Of a stretch of 64,000 bases of DNA, positions 37,672-46,653 are shown in pieces (position 1 is the stretch's first letter; each line of letters begins with the position of its first letter). The notes beneath the pieces are model-generated. The model was not told the origin of the DNA and searched no databases. It saw only the letters and a list, made by a program, of their open reading frames with translations. The position numbers and the translations under genes are program-made. The stretch is from Candidatus Nyctobacter psychrophilus. Its GTDB lineage: Bacteria > Vulcanimicrobiota > Vulcanimicrobiia > Vulcanimicrobiales > Vulcanimicrobiaceae. The DNA lies in NCBI GenBank assembly GCA_014305025.1, contig JACRTY010000011.1, forward strand, positions 1 through 64,000, given 5' to 3'.

Positions 37672-38637
37672 GTGAAAGTTCTCGTTGTCGGTGCCGGGCA
37701 GATGGGGGGCGGTATCGCGCACGTTGCGGCGCTCTCGGGTGATGAGGTGACGTTGCTCGACCGGGAGCAGCGCTTCGTCGACGGTGCGATTGCGACCATG
37801 CGGAAAAACCTCGATCGCGGCGTCGAGAAGGGGCGCGTTACGCCGCAGGACCGCGACGCCGCGCTCGGGCGCATCACGCCCGCCGCGGCATGGCGCGAAT
37901 TCGACGTCGACGTTGCGATCGAAGCGGCGACCGAGAACGAAGAACTCAAACGCGACATCTTCCGCAAGTTGGACGCCTCCACGCCCGAGCGCACGATCCT
38001 CGCGAGCAACACGTCGTCCATTTCGATCACGCAACTGGCCGCGGTCACCAAGCGTCCCGAACGCGTGATCGGCATGCATTACATGAATCCCGTTCCGGTG
38101 ATGAAACTCGTCGAAATCATCCGCGGCATCGCGACGGCGCCGCAGACGTACGAAACCATTCGTGCCCTCGCGGTGCAGCACGGTAAGACGCCGGTTGAGG
38201 CGCGCAACTATCCGGGCTTTATCTCCAACCGCATCCTGTGCCCGATGCTCAACGAAGCGGTCTTCGCGTTACAGGAAGGCGTCGGCACGGTCGAATCGAT
38301 CGACACCGTGATGAAGCTCGGCATGAACCATCCGATGGGGCCGCTCGAACTTGCCGACTTCATCGGTCTCGACACGTTGCTTGCGATCATGGAGGTGCTC
38401 GTCGAGGGATACGGCGATCCGAAATACCGTCCGTGTCCACTCTTGCGCGAGTACGTCGATGCGGGCTGGCACGGGCGCAAAACCGGTCTTGGGTTCTACG
38501 ATTGGCGTGGCGGCGAACGGCGCGCGCGCACCGATCTGACGGCGAGCGGCGTTCCGGCGTTCTCGGGCGACGGTACCGCCGCGCCCTCCGGCGCGTCGGC
38601 GCAGGCGCCTGCCGGCGTGGCCAACGGCGCGCGGTGA
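37672..38637 (+). CDS. 3-hydroxyacyl-CoA (3-hydroxybutyryl-CoA) dehydrogenase
   Basis: NAD-dependent dehydrogenase of 321 residues. The Rossmann motif is VVGAGQMGGGIAHVAA. ASNTSSISIT, the catalytic His in IGMHYMNPVPVMKLVEII, and the C-terminal NHPMGPLELADFIGLDT match the Hbd/FadB2 family. The extra C-terminal tail (after about 290) is Ala/Ser/Gly-rich. A GTG start follows GGAGG. The stop overlaps the acyl-CoA dehydrogenase start. Runs between acetoacetyl-CoA and hydroxybutyryl-CoA or in beta-oxidation. Confidence 0.94.
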   Translation: MKVLVVGAGQMGGGIAHVAALSGDEVTLLDREQRFVDGAIATMRKNLDRGVEKGRVTPQDRDAALGRITPAAAWREFDVDVAIEAATENEELKRDIFRKLDASTPERTILASNTSSISITQLAAVTKRPERVIGMHYMNPVPVMKLVEIIRGIATAPQTYETIRALAVQHGKTPVEARNYPGFISNRILCPMLNEAVFALQEGVGTVESIDTVMKLGMNHPMGPLELADFIGLDTLLAIMEVLVEGYGDPKYRPCPLLREYVDAGWHGRKTGLGFYDWRGGERRARTDLTASGVPAFSGDGTAAPSGASAQAPAGVANGAR

Positions 38638-39797
38638 TCGACGCCCCAGCGCCGCCGCTCTTCGACGTCACGGCCGACCAGCGCGAAATCGGCGATTTGT
38701 CGCGCACGATCGCCGAGCGCGAGATCGCGCCGCACATCCTGGCGTGGGATCGCGAACACCGCTTCCCGCGTGAACTGTACGCGAAACTCGGCGATGCGGG
38801 CATCATGGGCCTCATCATCCCCGAACGCTACGGGGGCGCAGGCGCCGATTACGTGTCGTACGCGCTCGCGATCGAGGAGTTTGCGCGCGTCGATGCCGGA
38901 ACGGCCGTCACGCTTTCCGTTCATCTCATGATCGCGTCGGCGATTGTGCGCCTGGGCGACGACGCCCAAAAAGAACGGTATCTGCCGCGCCTCGCCGGCG
39001 GCGAGGCAATCGCCGGTTTCGCGCTCACCGAACCCTCCGCCGGTTCCGACGCCGCGGCACTCGCGAGCACGGCGCGCCGCGACGGCGACGAGTACGTGCT
39101 CAACGGCCGCAAACAGTGGTGCACGAACGGGAGTTATGCCGGGGTCACGATGGTCATGTTCCGCACCGGCGGTCCCGGCCCCAAAGGCATCTCGGCCTTT
39201 CTGATCGACAACGATACGCCGGGCATCGTCGTCGAAAAAGTGACCGAGAAACTCGGTATCCACACGAGCAACACGTGCGACCTCGCCTTCGATGACGTGC
39301 GCGTGCCGGCAGACGCGCTGCTCGGCGCGAAAGGCACCGGCTACACGATGGCGCTGAGCGCGCTCGGTGCCGGGCGCATCGGCATCGCGGCGCAGGCGAC
39401 CGGCATCCTTGCCGCGTGTCTCGATGCGTCGGTGAAGTTCGCCAAAGAGCGCGAAGCCTTCGGGCGCCCGATCGCGGCCAACCAAGGCGTGTCGTTCAAG
39501 ATCGCGCAAATGGCCACCGATCTCGATGCCGCGCGATTGCTCGTTTATCGTGCGGCGTCGCTCTGCGATCGGGGTGAACCGTACGCGCTCGCGGGCAGCA
39601 AGGCGAAACTGTTCGCCTCGACCGCCGCGCGCAAACACGCGGGCGAAGCCGTGCAGATTCATGGCGGCTACGGATACACCACCGAGTTTCCGGTCGAACG
39701 CTACTATCGCGACGCGAAGATCACGGAGATCTACGAGGGAACGAGCGAAGTCCAACAACTGCTCATCGCCCGCTCGCTGCTCGGGCGCTTCGACTGA
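38634..39797 (+). CDS. acyl-CoA dehydrogenase
   Basis: FAD enzyme of 387 residues that oxidises acyl-CoA to enoyl-CoA and hands electrons to ETF. Signatures are GFALTEPSAGSDAAAL, KQWCTNGSYA, REAFGRPI, and QIHGGYGYT with the catalytic Glu in KITEIYEGTSE. Length and Glu placement suit the short-chain/butyryl-CoA group. The GTG at 38634 overlaps the previous stop as GTGA. The stop overlaps a possible CTG start of the next gene. Confidence 0.95.
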   Translation: MIDAPAPPLFDVTADQREIGDLSRTIAEREIAPHILAWDREHRFPRELYAKLGDAGIMGLIIPERYGGAGADYVSYALAIEEFARVDAGTAVTLSVHLMIASAIVRLGDDAQKERYLPRLAGGEAIAGFALTEPSAGSDAAALASTARRDGDEYVLNGRKQWCTNGSYAGVTMVMFRTGGPGPKGISAFLIDNDTPGIVVEKVTEKLGIHTSNTCDLAFDDVRVPADALLGAKGTGYTMALSALGAGRIGIAAQATGILAACLDASVKFAKEREAFGRPIAANQGVSFKIAQMATDLDAARLLVYRAASLCDRGEPYALAGSKAKLFASTAARKHAGEAVQIHGGYGYTTEFPVERYYRDAKITEIYEGTSEVQQLLIARSLLGRFD

Positions 39798-40327
39798 CCT
39801 TCCCGGTTCCGCACACCAAGCCGTTTGAACGCAGCGACCTGCGGCGCTATCGAACGCGACAACGCGCACGTGACGTGCAGTTGCTCGACGGTTGCATCGT
39901 CATCGGTCCGCAGCGCGATGAGGCGGCCCTCCGCGCAATCGCGACCCTGGCAGCATCACTCGAATTGCATCGCCGCAAACTCGGCTACGGCGCCCTGCGC
40001 GAGCGTCCCGATCTCGCCTTCGACCGCTACAACGTGCGTACGCCGGCGCTCGCGTTTTTCACCGGTGACGTCGGTCACGCGCCGGTGTTGGTGGTCGAAG
40101 CGATGAACGCGAACGAGCAATTCGGCGTCATGCGCGCCAAGCTGGAGCGCTACCTCGATTTCGGCGTGCCGACCGCCCTCGGCCTCGACCCGGGAACTCG
40201 GCACGTTCTGATCCGCAGCGGCAGCGGGCGGTCCGAGATGATCGACAGCGGGCCGCTCGGCTTACCGTCGCCGCTGACCGCTTGGGAGTTTCGAGCCGAA
40301 GTGCTTTGGTGCCGTGAATCAGCATGA
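39794..40327 (+). CDS. divergent Uma2-like (PD-(D/E)XK) protein
   Basis: The recognisable part is residues about 75-140: RPDLAFDRYN, then APVLVVEAMNANEQFG, KLERYLDFGVPTALGLDPGTRHVLI. This parallels the Uma2 core (PDxxxx, VEVxS, KxxxYxxxGV, DP) but is shorter and lacks an N-terminal helix bundle. A GTG at 39875 gives 150 residues. A CTG at 39794 overlapping the upstream stop would give 177 and mirrors the CTG coupling of the kinase gene. Its coupling to lipid genes is unexpected. Confidence 0.55.
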   Translation: MTFPVPHTKPFERSDLRRYRTRQRARDVQLLDGCIVIGPQRDEAALRAIATLAASLELHRRKLGYGALRERPDLAFDRYNVRTPALAFFTGDVGHAPVLVVEAMNANEQFGVMRAKLERYLDFGVPTALGLDPGTRHVLIRSGSGRSEMIDSGPLGLPSPLTAWEFRAEVLWCRESA

Positions 40328-40506
40328 AGGCAACGACATATTTTCGTGAAAGCGCCCAACCTCGGCATGGTATCACGGATGCTATGTGCGAGCGGATCCA
40401 CGGACTCGATATCGACGTGTTCGGACGATTGCTGAAGTTGAGATTCCGCGCACTCATCTTGCTTTATGACGCGAGGGCACACGCGCGCAAGCGCGAACGG
40501 CAAAGT

Positions 40507-43500
40507 ATGTTCCGCCGATTGATCGCGGCGCTGTTCATCGCGCCGCTTTTCTCGCCGTCCCTACTGCCCGGTCGGCTGGGGGCGCAAAGCCGAGCCGTCG
40601 ATCCGGCGCTTTTCGCCGGTTTGCATTGGCGCATGATCGGGCCGTTTCGCGGTGGACGCACCGTCGCGGTCGCCGGCGTGCCAGGCGATGGGCGAACGTA
40701 CTATACCGGAGCGGTCGGCGGCGGCGTCTGGAAAACGAGTGACGCCGGGCGCACCTGGAACCCGATCATGGATTCGCAACCGGTGGCTTCGATCGGCGCG
40801 CTGGCCGTTGCGCCGAGCGATCCGAACGTCGTCTACGTCGGCAGCGGCGAAGCCGACATGCGTTCCGACATTCAGCACGGCAAGGGCATGTACCGTTCCA
40901 ACGATGCCGGCGCGACGTGGGCGCACATCGGCCTCGACGATTCCCGCCACATCGGCCGCGTGCTCGTCGCGCCGCGCGATCCGCAGACCGTGCTCGTCGC
41001 CGCGCTGGGACACGGGTACGCGGCCAGTGACATGCGTGGCGTCTACCGTTCGACCGACGGCGGCGCGTCGTGGACCCGTACGCTGTCCCACGACCGCGAC
41101 ACGGGCGCGATCGATCTCGCGGCCGACCCGACGATGCATCAAGTGTATGCGTCGCTCTGGCAGACGCGCCGTCCGCCGTGGAGCGTCTACCCGCCGTCGG
41201 CCGGACCCGGCAGCGGGCTCTACAAATCGAACGACGGCGGCGTGACGTGGGCGCAATTGCACGGCGGCCTGCCGACGCAGGATGTCGGTAAAATTGGTTT
41301 AGCCGTCGCGCCGAGCGAACCGCAGCGCGTCTACGCGATCGTCGATGCGAAAGCGGGCGGCCTGTACCGCAGCGACGATGCCGGTTCAACCTGGCGGTTG
41401 ATCGACGGCGACGTGCGCTTGTGGCAGCGCGGCTGGTATTTCTGTCACGTGACCGTCGACCCCAAGAATGCCGACACCGTCTACATCTCCGACACGTCGG
41501 TCTACCGATCCACCGACGGCGGCGCGCACTTCACGGCGATCAAGGGATCGCCCGACGGCGACGATTTTCACCAGATGTGGCTCGATCCGCTCGATCCCTC
41601 GCACATGGTGTTGGGCAGCGATCAGGGAACGAGCGTGAGCACCGACGGTGCGCGCACGTGGAGTTCGTGGTTCAATCAACCGACGGGCCAGTTCTATCAT
41701 GTGGCGACCGACAACGCGTTTCCGTACCGTTTGTACGGCGCGCAACAGGATAGCGGCGCGGCAATGATCGTGTCGCGCAGCGATCACCGCGGCATCGAAG
41801 AACGCGATTGGCGTCCGATCACCGCGGGGGGAGAAAGCGGTTCCATTGCACCCGACCCGCGCGATACGGATATCGTGTACGGCGGAGAAGTCGATCGCGA
41901 AAACCTGCACTCGAATCAGACGCAATCGGTTTCGCCGACCGCTGGACGTCCGGGCGTGTGGCGCAGCGAATGGACGCAGCCGCTCGCCTTCGGTCCCGAT
42001 CACGCGCTGTACGGCGCGCACCAACTGATCTTTCGCAGCCGCGATGGCGGGAACCGCTGGGCGGCGATCAGCCCTGACTTGGCGCGCCGTAACCCGGGAA
42101 CGCCTCCGAATCTCGACGCGCCGACGGCTGCCGACGCCGATCTGCCCGAGCCGCGCGGAGTCGTGTTCGCGCTCGCACCGTCGCCGCGCAACGCAAACGT
42201 TCTGTGGGCGGGCACTGATGACGGCCTGGTGCACGTGACCGTCAACGGAGCACGCACGTGGCGCAACGTGACGCCGCCCGGCGTGAGCGCGTGGAGCCGG
42301 ATCGACACGATCGAGGCTTCACCCTTCGACGTGCGTACCGCTTACGTGGTGGTCGACCGCCATCGCCTCGACGACGAGCGGCCGTATGTCTTCATCACGC
42401 GCGACGGCGGACGTACATGGCATAGCGCGAACGCCGGGATTCCGGACGGCAGCTTCGTGCACGTCGTGCGCGCTGATCCCGTTCGTCGCGGGCTGCTCTA
42501 TGCGGGAACGGAAACCGGCGTGTTCGTCTCGTTCGACGACGGTGAGTCGTGGCAGTCGCTGCGCCTGAACATGCCGCTGTGTTCCGTGCGCGACATCAGC
42601 GTGCGTAACGGTGATCTCGCGGTCGCGACGCACGGCCGCGCGTTCTGGATCCTCGATGATGTCGAGCCGCTGCGCGAACTTTCCGCCGATGCATCGGCGG
42701 CCGCGCGGCTCTTTACGCCGCGCGAGGCCGTTCGAACGCGCGAGGGCAACGACGAAGCGGAAGCGACGCCCCCGGAGATCGTGCTCGGCGAGAATCCCCC
42801 GAACGGCGCGTACGTCGATTACATCGTGCCCGCGGGCGCGCTCGGTCCCGTGACGCTTACGATCGCGGATGTGCGGGGTGCGGTCGTACGGCGGTGGTCG
42901 AGCAGCGACGTGCCGCACGCAGTCAGTCCCAACGATGTCGATTTTCCGGCGTATTGGATCGTTACGCCGCAAGTGCCGTCGGCCTCGCCGGGCATGCACC
43001 GCTTCGTATGGGATTTCCATCGCGCGCGCGCCGACGGCCCGCTCGCACCGCCCGGCCGCTACGCGGCACAGCTGACGGAGAACGCCCGCACCTTCACGCG
43101 CCTCTTTACCCTGCGGCGCGATCCGCGCGTCCGCGCGAGCGACGCAGACCTCGTCGCGCAAGCGGCGCTTGCGAACGCGATCGACGGCCTCGGCATGCAA
43201 GTCGATGCAGCCCTTTCCCAAGTGAAGGCTGCCCGAGCGAAAGCGAACGCCGACGTGACTTCGATCGATCGCATTGCCGGCACGCCGCCGGACGAAAATC
43301 CGCGCAACTCCATGGGCGCCCCCGTCACCGAGTTCACCACGTTGCGCGCCGAACGCGTCCAACTGACGGAACTCGAAGCGGCCGTCGAAAGCGCCGATGC
43401 CGCCCCAACCGCCGAACAACGCTCGGCCTGGACACCACTACGCGCGCGGACGGTACGGTCGCTTGCAGCTTGGCGTACACTCGTTGGAGCAACGCGATGA
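40507..43500 (+). CDS. secreted BNR/sortilin-like beta-propeller protein
   Basis: A 997-residue exported protein with a signal peptide (about 1-27). About eleven Asp-box repeats (S/T-x-D-x-G-x-T-W; for example SDAGRTWNP, TDGGASWTR, RDGGRTWHS) indicate propeller domains of the VPS10/sortilin type often annotated as glycosyl hydrolase. A C-terminal region (about 760-997) has a beta-sandwich-like part and a helical tail. Catalysis is not assured. The ATG at 40507 lacks a strong ribosome binding site. The 180-base gap upstream shows no other feature. Confidence 0.85.
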   Translation: MFRRLIAALFIAPLFSPSLLPGRLGAQSRAVDPALFAGLHWRMIGPFRGGRTVAVAGVPGDGRTYYTGAVGGGVWKTSDAGRTWNPIMDSQPVASIGALAVAPSDPNVVYVGSGEADMRSDIQHGKGMYRSNDAGATWAHIGLDDSRHIGRVLVAPRDPQTVLVAALGHGYAASDMRGVYRSTDGGASWTRTLSHDRDTGAIDLAADPTMHQVYASLWQTRRPPWSVYPPSAGPGSGLYKSNDGGVTWAQLHGGLPTQDVGKIGLAVAPSEPQRVYAIVDAKAGGLYRSDDAGSTWRLIDGDVRLWQRGWYFCHVTVDPKNADTVYISDTSVYRSTDGGAHFTAIKGSPDGDDFHQMWLDPLDPSHMVLGSDQGTSVSTDGARTWSSWFNQPTGQFYHVATDNAFPYRLYGAQQDSGAAMIVSRSDHRGIEERDWRPITAGGESGSIAPDPRDTDIVYGGEVDRENLHSNQTQSVSPTAGRPGVWRSEWTQPLAFGPDHALYGAHQLIFRSRDGGNRWAAISPDLARRNPGTPPNLDAPTAADADLPEPRGVVFALAPSPRNANVLWAGTDDGLVHVTVNGARTWRNVTPPGVSAWSRIDTIEASPFDVRTAYVVVDRHRLDDERPYVFITRDGGRTWHSANAGIPDGSFVHVVRADPVRRGLLYAGTETGVFVSFDDGESWQSLRLNMPLCSVRDISVRNGDLAVATHGRAFWILDDVEPLRELSADASAAARLFTPREAVRTREGNDEAEATPPEIVLGENPPNGAYVDYIVPAGALGPVTLTIADVRGAVVRRWSSSDVPHAVSPNDVDFPAYWIVTPQVPSASPGMHRFVWDFHRARADGPLAPPGRYAAQLTENARTFTRLFTLRRDPRVRASDADLVAQAALANAIDGLGMQVDAALSQVKAARAKANADVTSIDRIAGTPPDENPRNSMGAPVTEFTTLRAERVQLTELEAAVESADAAPTAEQRSAWTPLRARTVRSLAAWRTLVGATR

Positions 43501-43548
43501 CGCGCTTCGTGCCGCCGGCTCGGCGACACAACGATACACGGTCGCGTA

Positions 43549-43989
43549 TTACGAAATGCCTTGCGTGCTCGACCAGGGATCGATCACCATGAGTTCCTCG
43601 AACCCGGCTACTTTGAAATGCCGCACGTTTCGGGTAACGACAGGAAGGCCGCGAAAGGACGCGATGGCGGCGATTTGCGCGTCGGTCGCCGGAAGTGTTT
43701 TCCCGCGATGGCGCGCCGCTGCGACAGCCCGGCCCCATATCCGCGCAGCGGCGAGGTCAAAGGGAAGGATGCGCTCGTCGAACTCTTCGACGAGATGCTG
43801 AATCCACGACTCCAGCGAGCGACGTTTTTTGGACGGCTTGAGCAGCGCAATCCCGATCTCTAACTCGCCGATCGAAGGCGCGCCGATGTACCCGTCCTGC
43901 GCTGATTGCGCTGACATCCAATGGAGAAATCCGTCATTCGGTCGCCGCTTGGTCAGTTCTGAAAGTGCGGTCGTGTCCAGTAAGAACAC
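43549..43989 (-). CDS. VapC-family PIN-domain toxin
   Basis: An intact 146-residue PIN nuclease. Acidic residues are in FLLDTTALSEL, the Glu of IGELEIGI, and the Asp of PATDAQIAA, followed by PVVTRNVRHF. VapC toxins cut tRNA or rRNA. The GTG start shares one base with the antitoxin stop, so the pair is coupled. Confidence 0.9.
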   Translation of the reverse strand: MFLLDTTALSELTKRRPNDGFLHWMSAQSAQDGYIGAPSIGELEIGIALLKPSKKRRSLESWIQHLVEEFDERILPFDLAAARIWGRAVAAARHRGKTLPATDAQIAAIASFRGLPVVTRNVRHFKVAGFEELMVIDPWSSTQGIS

Positions 43990-44270
43990 TACCGGGTCAC
44001 CTCGTCGAACAAGTCGACGGGCGGGTCATAGTGCTCTTCGGCGTGCGTGAGGTCCAACTCCGAGCGCATCAGCGGCGAATGCAACAAGAACGACAGCAGA
44101 GGTTTGGGCGGCCGCATCGCTTCATACTGGGCGACTGACACCACGGCGGCAGCCGGCTTACCCCTGCGCAGGATCACCTGCGCCCGTCCCGCCTGGGCCA
44201 TGTCTACCAGTTCAGAAAGTTTCGCTTTAGCGTCTTGAAGATTCCAAGCATGGTCGTGCAATCGCGCCAC
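43989..44270 (-). CDS. Phd/YefM-type antitoxin of the VapC toxin
   Basis: A 93-residue protein. WNLQDAKAKLSELVDMAQAG and VILRRGKPAAAVVSVAQYEAM form the Phd/YefM DNA-binding fold. The acidic tail (TEEH-like HAEEHYDPPVDLFDEVTR) would neutralise the toxin. A GTG at 44270 starts it, with no ribosome binding site. The predicted transcription start coincides with this codon. Confidence 0.88.
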   Translation of the reverse strand: MARLHDHAWNLQDAKAKLSELVDMAQAGRAQVILRRGKPAAAVVSVAQYEAMRPPKPLLSFLLHSPLMRSELDLTHAEEHYDPPVDLFDEVTR

Positions 44271-44272
44271 CA

Positions 44273-44305
44273 GACTAGATTACACTAGTTCACTAACGAG
44301 GTCAA
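44273..44305 (-). promoter_or_regulatory. vapB promoter with overlapping inverted repeat
   Basis: On the minus strand TTGACC (44300-44305) and TAATCT (44277-44282) are 17 bases apart. An imperfect inverted repeat built from CTAG half-sites (44273-44291) covers the -10 box, suiting autorepression by the antitoxin complex. The start site would be near 44270, the GTG itself, so the message may be leaderless. Confidence 0.5.
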
Positions 44306-44385
44306 GGTATCGCCCGACCATGGCCGAGGTTTTCCACACCGAAGCGACAACCTCGGGTGGTTTGCCTTCGAGGAGATCGCCGCTG

Positions 44386-45549
44386 ATGAAACTGATGGAG
44401 CATCAAGGGAAAGAGCTATTCCGCCGGGTCGGGATACCGACGCCGCGGGGCGTTCATGCCGCCAGCGTGGCGAACGTGACGGCGTTTATCGAGAGCAATC
44501 CCGGCTCGTGGGTGCTCAAGAGTCAAGTCATGATGGGCGGTCGCGGGAAAGCCGGCGGCATCAAGTTCGCCGATGACGCGAAAGCCGGTGAGGCCGAGGC
44601 GCGTGGACTGATTGGTAAAGTGTTGAAAAACGCGCAGAATCCCGACGGCGAGGAAGTGAAATCACTGCTGATCGAGGAGAAGGTCGCGATTGCCAGCGAG
44701 GCCTATGTTTCAATCGCGATCGACCGCGCGGCGAAGAAGCCTGTCGTGATCGTCACCGCGCAGGGCGGTATGGACGTGGAAGAAGTCGCCGCTCACGATC
44801 CGGATGCGATCAGTAAGTACTGGATCGATCCAGCCATCGGGTTTCAACCGTTCGAAGCGCGCCGGCTTGCCTTCGCGGCCAAACTACCGGCCGGATTTCA
44901 CAAGGCGTTTCCCAAGGTCCTCGACGGCCTCTATGCGTTGTTCCTGGACTACGGTGCGCAACTGGTCGAGATTAACCCGCTTGTGCTTACGCAATCGGGC
45001 GACGTGATCGCAAGCGACGCGAAAGTCGAACTCGACGACAACGCGCTCTATAAGCATCCAGAACTCCAAGCGTGGCGCAGCGATGGACCGGCCGATGAAG
45101 ACCAAGCTGCGGCGGTTGCGATTGGCCTGGGGATGTCCAACTATGCCAAGCTCGACGGCACGATCGGCGTGATCGCGAACGGCGCGGGGCTGGGCATGGG
45201 GACGATGGACGCAATCCGCACGGCCGGTGGTTCGGCTGCGAACTTTCTGGATATCGGCGGCGGCGCGCAAGCGGAGCTGGTCAAAAAGAGCTACCAGCTC
45301 GTGACCAGCGATCCCAAGGTCAAGGCGATGTTCATCAACATCTTCGGTGGAATCACCCGGGGCGACCAAGTTGCGCACGGAATCGTGCAGGCCTTGCAAG
45401 GCGGCGACGTGCGTGAGGTGCCGCTGGTCGTTCGACTGACGGGCACCAATGAAAAGGAAGGCCGCGCGATTTTGGCGGCCGCCGGCATGCATCCGGTGGA
45501 AACGATGGACGAGGGCGCGCGCCGCGCCGTTGAGTTGGCAGGTCGATGA
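44386..45549 (+). CDS. sucC: succinyl-CoA synthetase beta subunit
   Basis: A 387-residue ATP-grasp subunit that converts succinyl-CoA to succinate with nucleotide triphosphate formation in the TCA cycle. Marks are EHQGKELFRRVGIP, SQVMMGGRGKAGG, AEINPL-like LVEINPLVLT, GAGLGMGTMD, NFLDIGGGA, and FINIFGGITRGDQVA. The ATG at 44386 follows AGGAG. Its stop codon lies in the loop of a hairpin. sucD follows after 27 bases. Confidence 0.96.
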   Translation: MKLMEHQGKELFRRVGIPTPRGVHAASVANVTAFIESNPGSWVLKSQVMMGGRGKAGGIKFADDAKAGEAEARGLIGKVLKNAQNPDGEEVKSLLIEEKVAIASEAYVSIAIDRAAKKPVVIVTAQGGMDVEEVAAHDPDAISKYWIDPAIGFQPFEARRLAFAAKLPAGFHKAFPKVLDGLYALFLDYGAQLVEINPLVLTQSGDVIASDAKVELDDNALYKHPELQAWRSDGPADEDQAAAVAIGLGMSNYAKLDGTIGVIANGAGLGMGTMDAIRTAGGSAANFLDIGGGAQAELVKKSYQLVTSDPKVKAMFINIFGGITRGDQVAHGIVQALQGGDVREVPLVVRLTGTNEKEGRAILAAAGMHPVETMDEGARRAVELAGR

Positions 45550-45560
45550 AAATCGACCTG
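45539..45560 (+). other. hairpin around the sucC stop codon
   Basis: Perfect 9-base arms (45539-45547 and 45552-45560) close a GAAA tetraloop of the stable GNRA class. The sucC stop codon spans the top of the stem and loop, and the sucD ribosome binding site lies just downstream. Possible roles are mRNA stability, partial termination, or setting the SucC:SucD ratio. Confidence 0.45.
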
Positions 45561-45576
45561 TCGGGAAAGGATAGCC

Positions 45577-46455
45577 GTGTCGATCTGGCTTGATAAAAAC
45601 TCGAAGGTCATCGTTCAAGGCATCACCGGCCGCGAAGGACTGTTTCACACCGGACGGATGCTGGCGTACGGCACGAACATCGTCGGCGGGGTGACGCCCG
45701 GCAAGGGCGGTACGAAAATCGAAAGCGGGCAACCGGTCTTCAATACCGTCAAGGACGCCGTCGACGCGACGGGTGCCACGCACACGATCATCTTCGTTCC
45801 GCCGCCCTTTGCCGCCGATGCGCTGTACGAAGCCTACGATGCCGGCATCACGCTGGCGGTTTGCATCACCGAAGGCATTCCGGCGCACGACATGCTCAAG
45901 GTCGTCGCCACGACGCAGCCCATGCGGATCATCGGGCCGAATTGTCCGGGCCTCGTCTCCCCGGGCCGGTCGCTGGTGGGGATCATGCCTGGGCACGTGT
46001 TCGCCCCCGGCCGCGTCGGCATGATTTCGCGTTCGGGCACCTTGACCTACGAGATCGTCGACGGGCTCACCAAAGCGGGCCTCGGGCAGTCGACGTGCGT
46101 CGGCATCGGGGGCGACCCGATCATCGGCACGACGTTCGTGGACTGCCTGCGCGAGTTCGCGAATGATCCCGAAACGGACGCGGTCGTCGTGTGTGGTGAA
46201 ATTGGGGGTTCCGACGAGGAAGACGCCGCGGCTTTCATCACCGACCACCTCCCGAACAAACCGGTCGTCGCCTTCATCGGCGGCCGTTCAGCGCCCAAAG
46301 GCAAGCGGCTCGGTCACGCCGGAGCGATCATTTCCGGCAACTTCGGAACGCCGGAAAGCAAGCTCGCCGCCTTCGCCGCCGCCGGCGTGCCGGTTGCAGA
46401 ACGCCCTTCGGAGATACCGCGGCTCGTGGAGGAACGGCGGGCTGCGCGAGTTTGA
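45577..46455 (+). CDS. sucD: succinyl-CoA synthetase alpha subunit
   Basis: A 292-residue CoA-binding subunit. [20 protein letters not shown] opens the protein, then [34 protein letters not shown], and the phosphorylated His in [13 protein letters not shown] at 45577 follows AAAGGA. It forms the enzyme with SucC. The 198-base gap to the next gene holds the receptor leader and a 10-base palindrome. Confidence 0.96.
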   Translation: MSIWLDKNSKVIVQGITGREGLFHTGRMLAYGTNIVGGVTPGKGGTKIESGQPVFNTVKDAVDATGATHTIIFVPPPFAADALYEAYDAGITLAVCITEGIPAHDMLKVVATTQPMRIIGPNCPGLVSPGRSLVGIMPGHVFAPGRVGMISRSGTLTYEIVDGLTKAGLGQSTCVGIGGDPIIGTTFVDCLREFANDPETDAVVVCGEIGGSDEEDAAAFITDHLPNKPVVAFIGGRSAPKGKRLGHAGAIISGNFGTPESKLAAFAAAGVPVAERPSEIPRLVEERRAARV

Positions 46456-46538
46456 GTTCCCCCTGGAACGCCAGAATCGGGAATGCCACAAGACTGCCTG
46501 TAAAAAGGAACGGCTTGGTGGCTCTTTAGAAGGGCTTA

Positions 46539-46548
46539 ATCCTAGGAT
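46539..46548. promoter_or_regulatory. palindrome in the leader of the second receptor gene
   Basis: A perfect 10-base palindrome (ATCCTAGGAT) lies 106 bases before the receptor start, between sucD and the ideal AAGGAGG ribosome binding site. It may be an operator; no promoter boxes are convincing nearby. Confidence 0.25.
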
Positions 46549-46653
46549 AACCCTGGGAAGACTCGAAAGAAACTGACAGCGCTCGCCCGCCCTCGTGCAG
46601 GACGACGCTTTTCGCACCCCTTCTCTACGAAACACGCTTCTTAAGGAGGCAGC

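Noticed and set aside
40324-40506. N-terminal extension of the BNR-repeat protein from an ATG at 40324
   Set aside because: The extension would place about 60 polar residues ahead of a clear signal peptide beginning at the ATG at 40507.
42319-43419. 366-codon minus-strand frame opposite the BNR-repeat gene
   Set aside because: It is a compositional shadow of the Asp-box repeats; the plus-strand protein has a signal peptide and clear repeats.
40507-43500. Repeats that might be a CRISPR array or tandem DNA repeat
   Set aside because: The repetition is at protein level (Asp boxes) with uneven spacing and varied DNA.
44884-46248. 454-codon minus-strand frame opposite sucC and sucD
   Set aside because: It is antisense to two certain genes, is rich in Arg, Asp and His as expected from GC-rich shadow frames, and has no domain or ribosome binding site.
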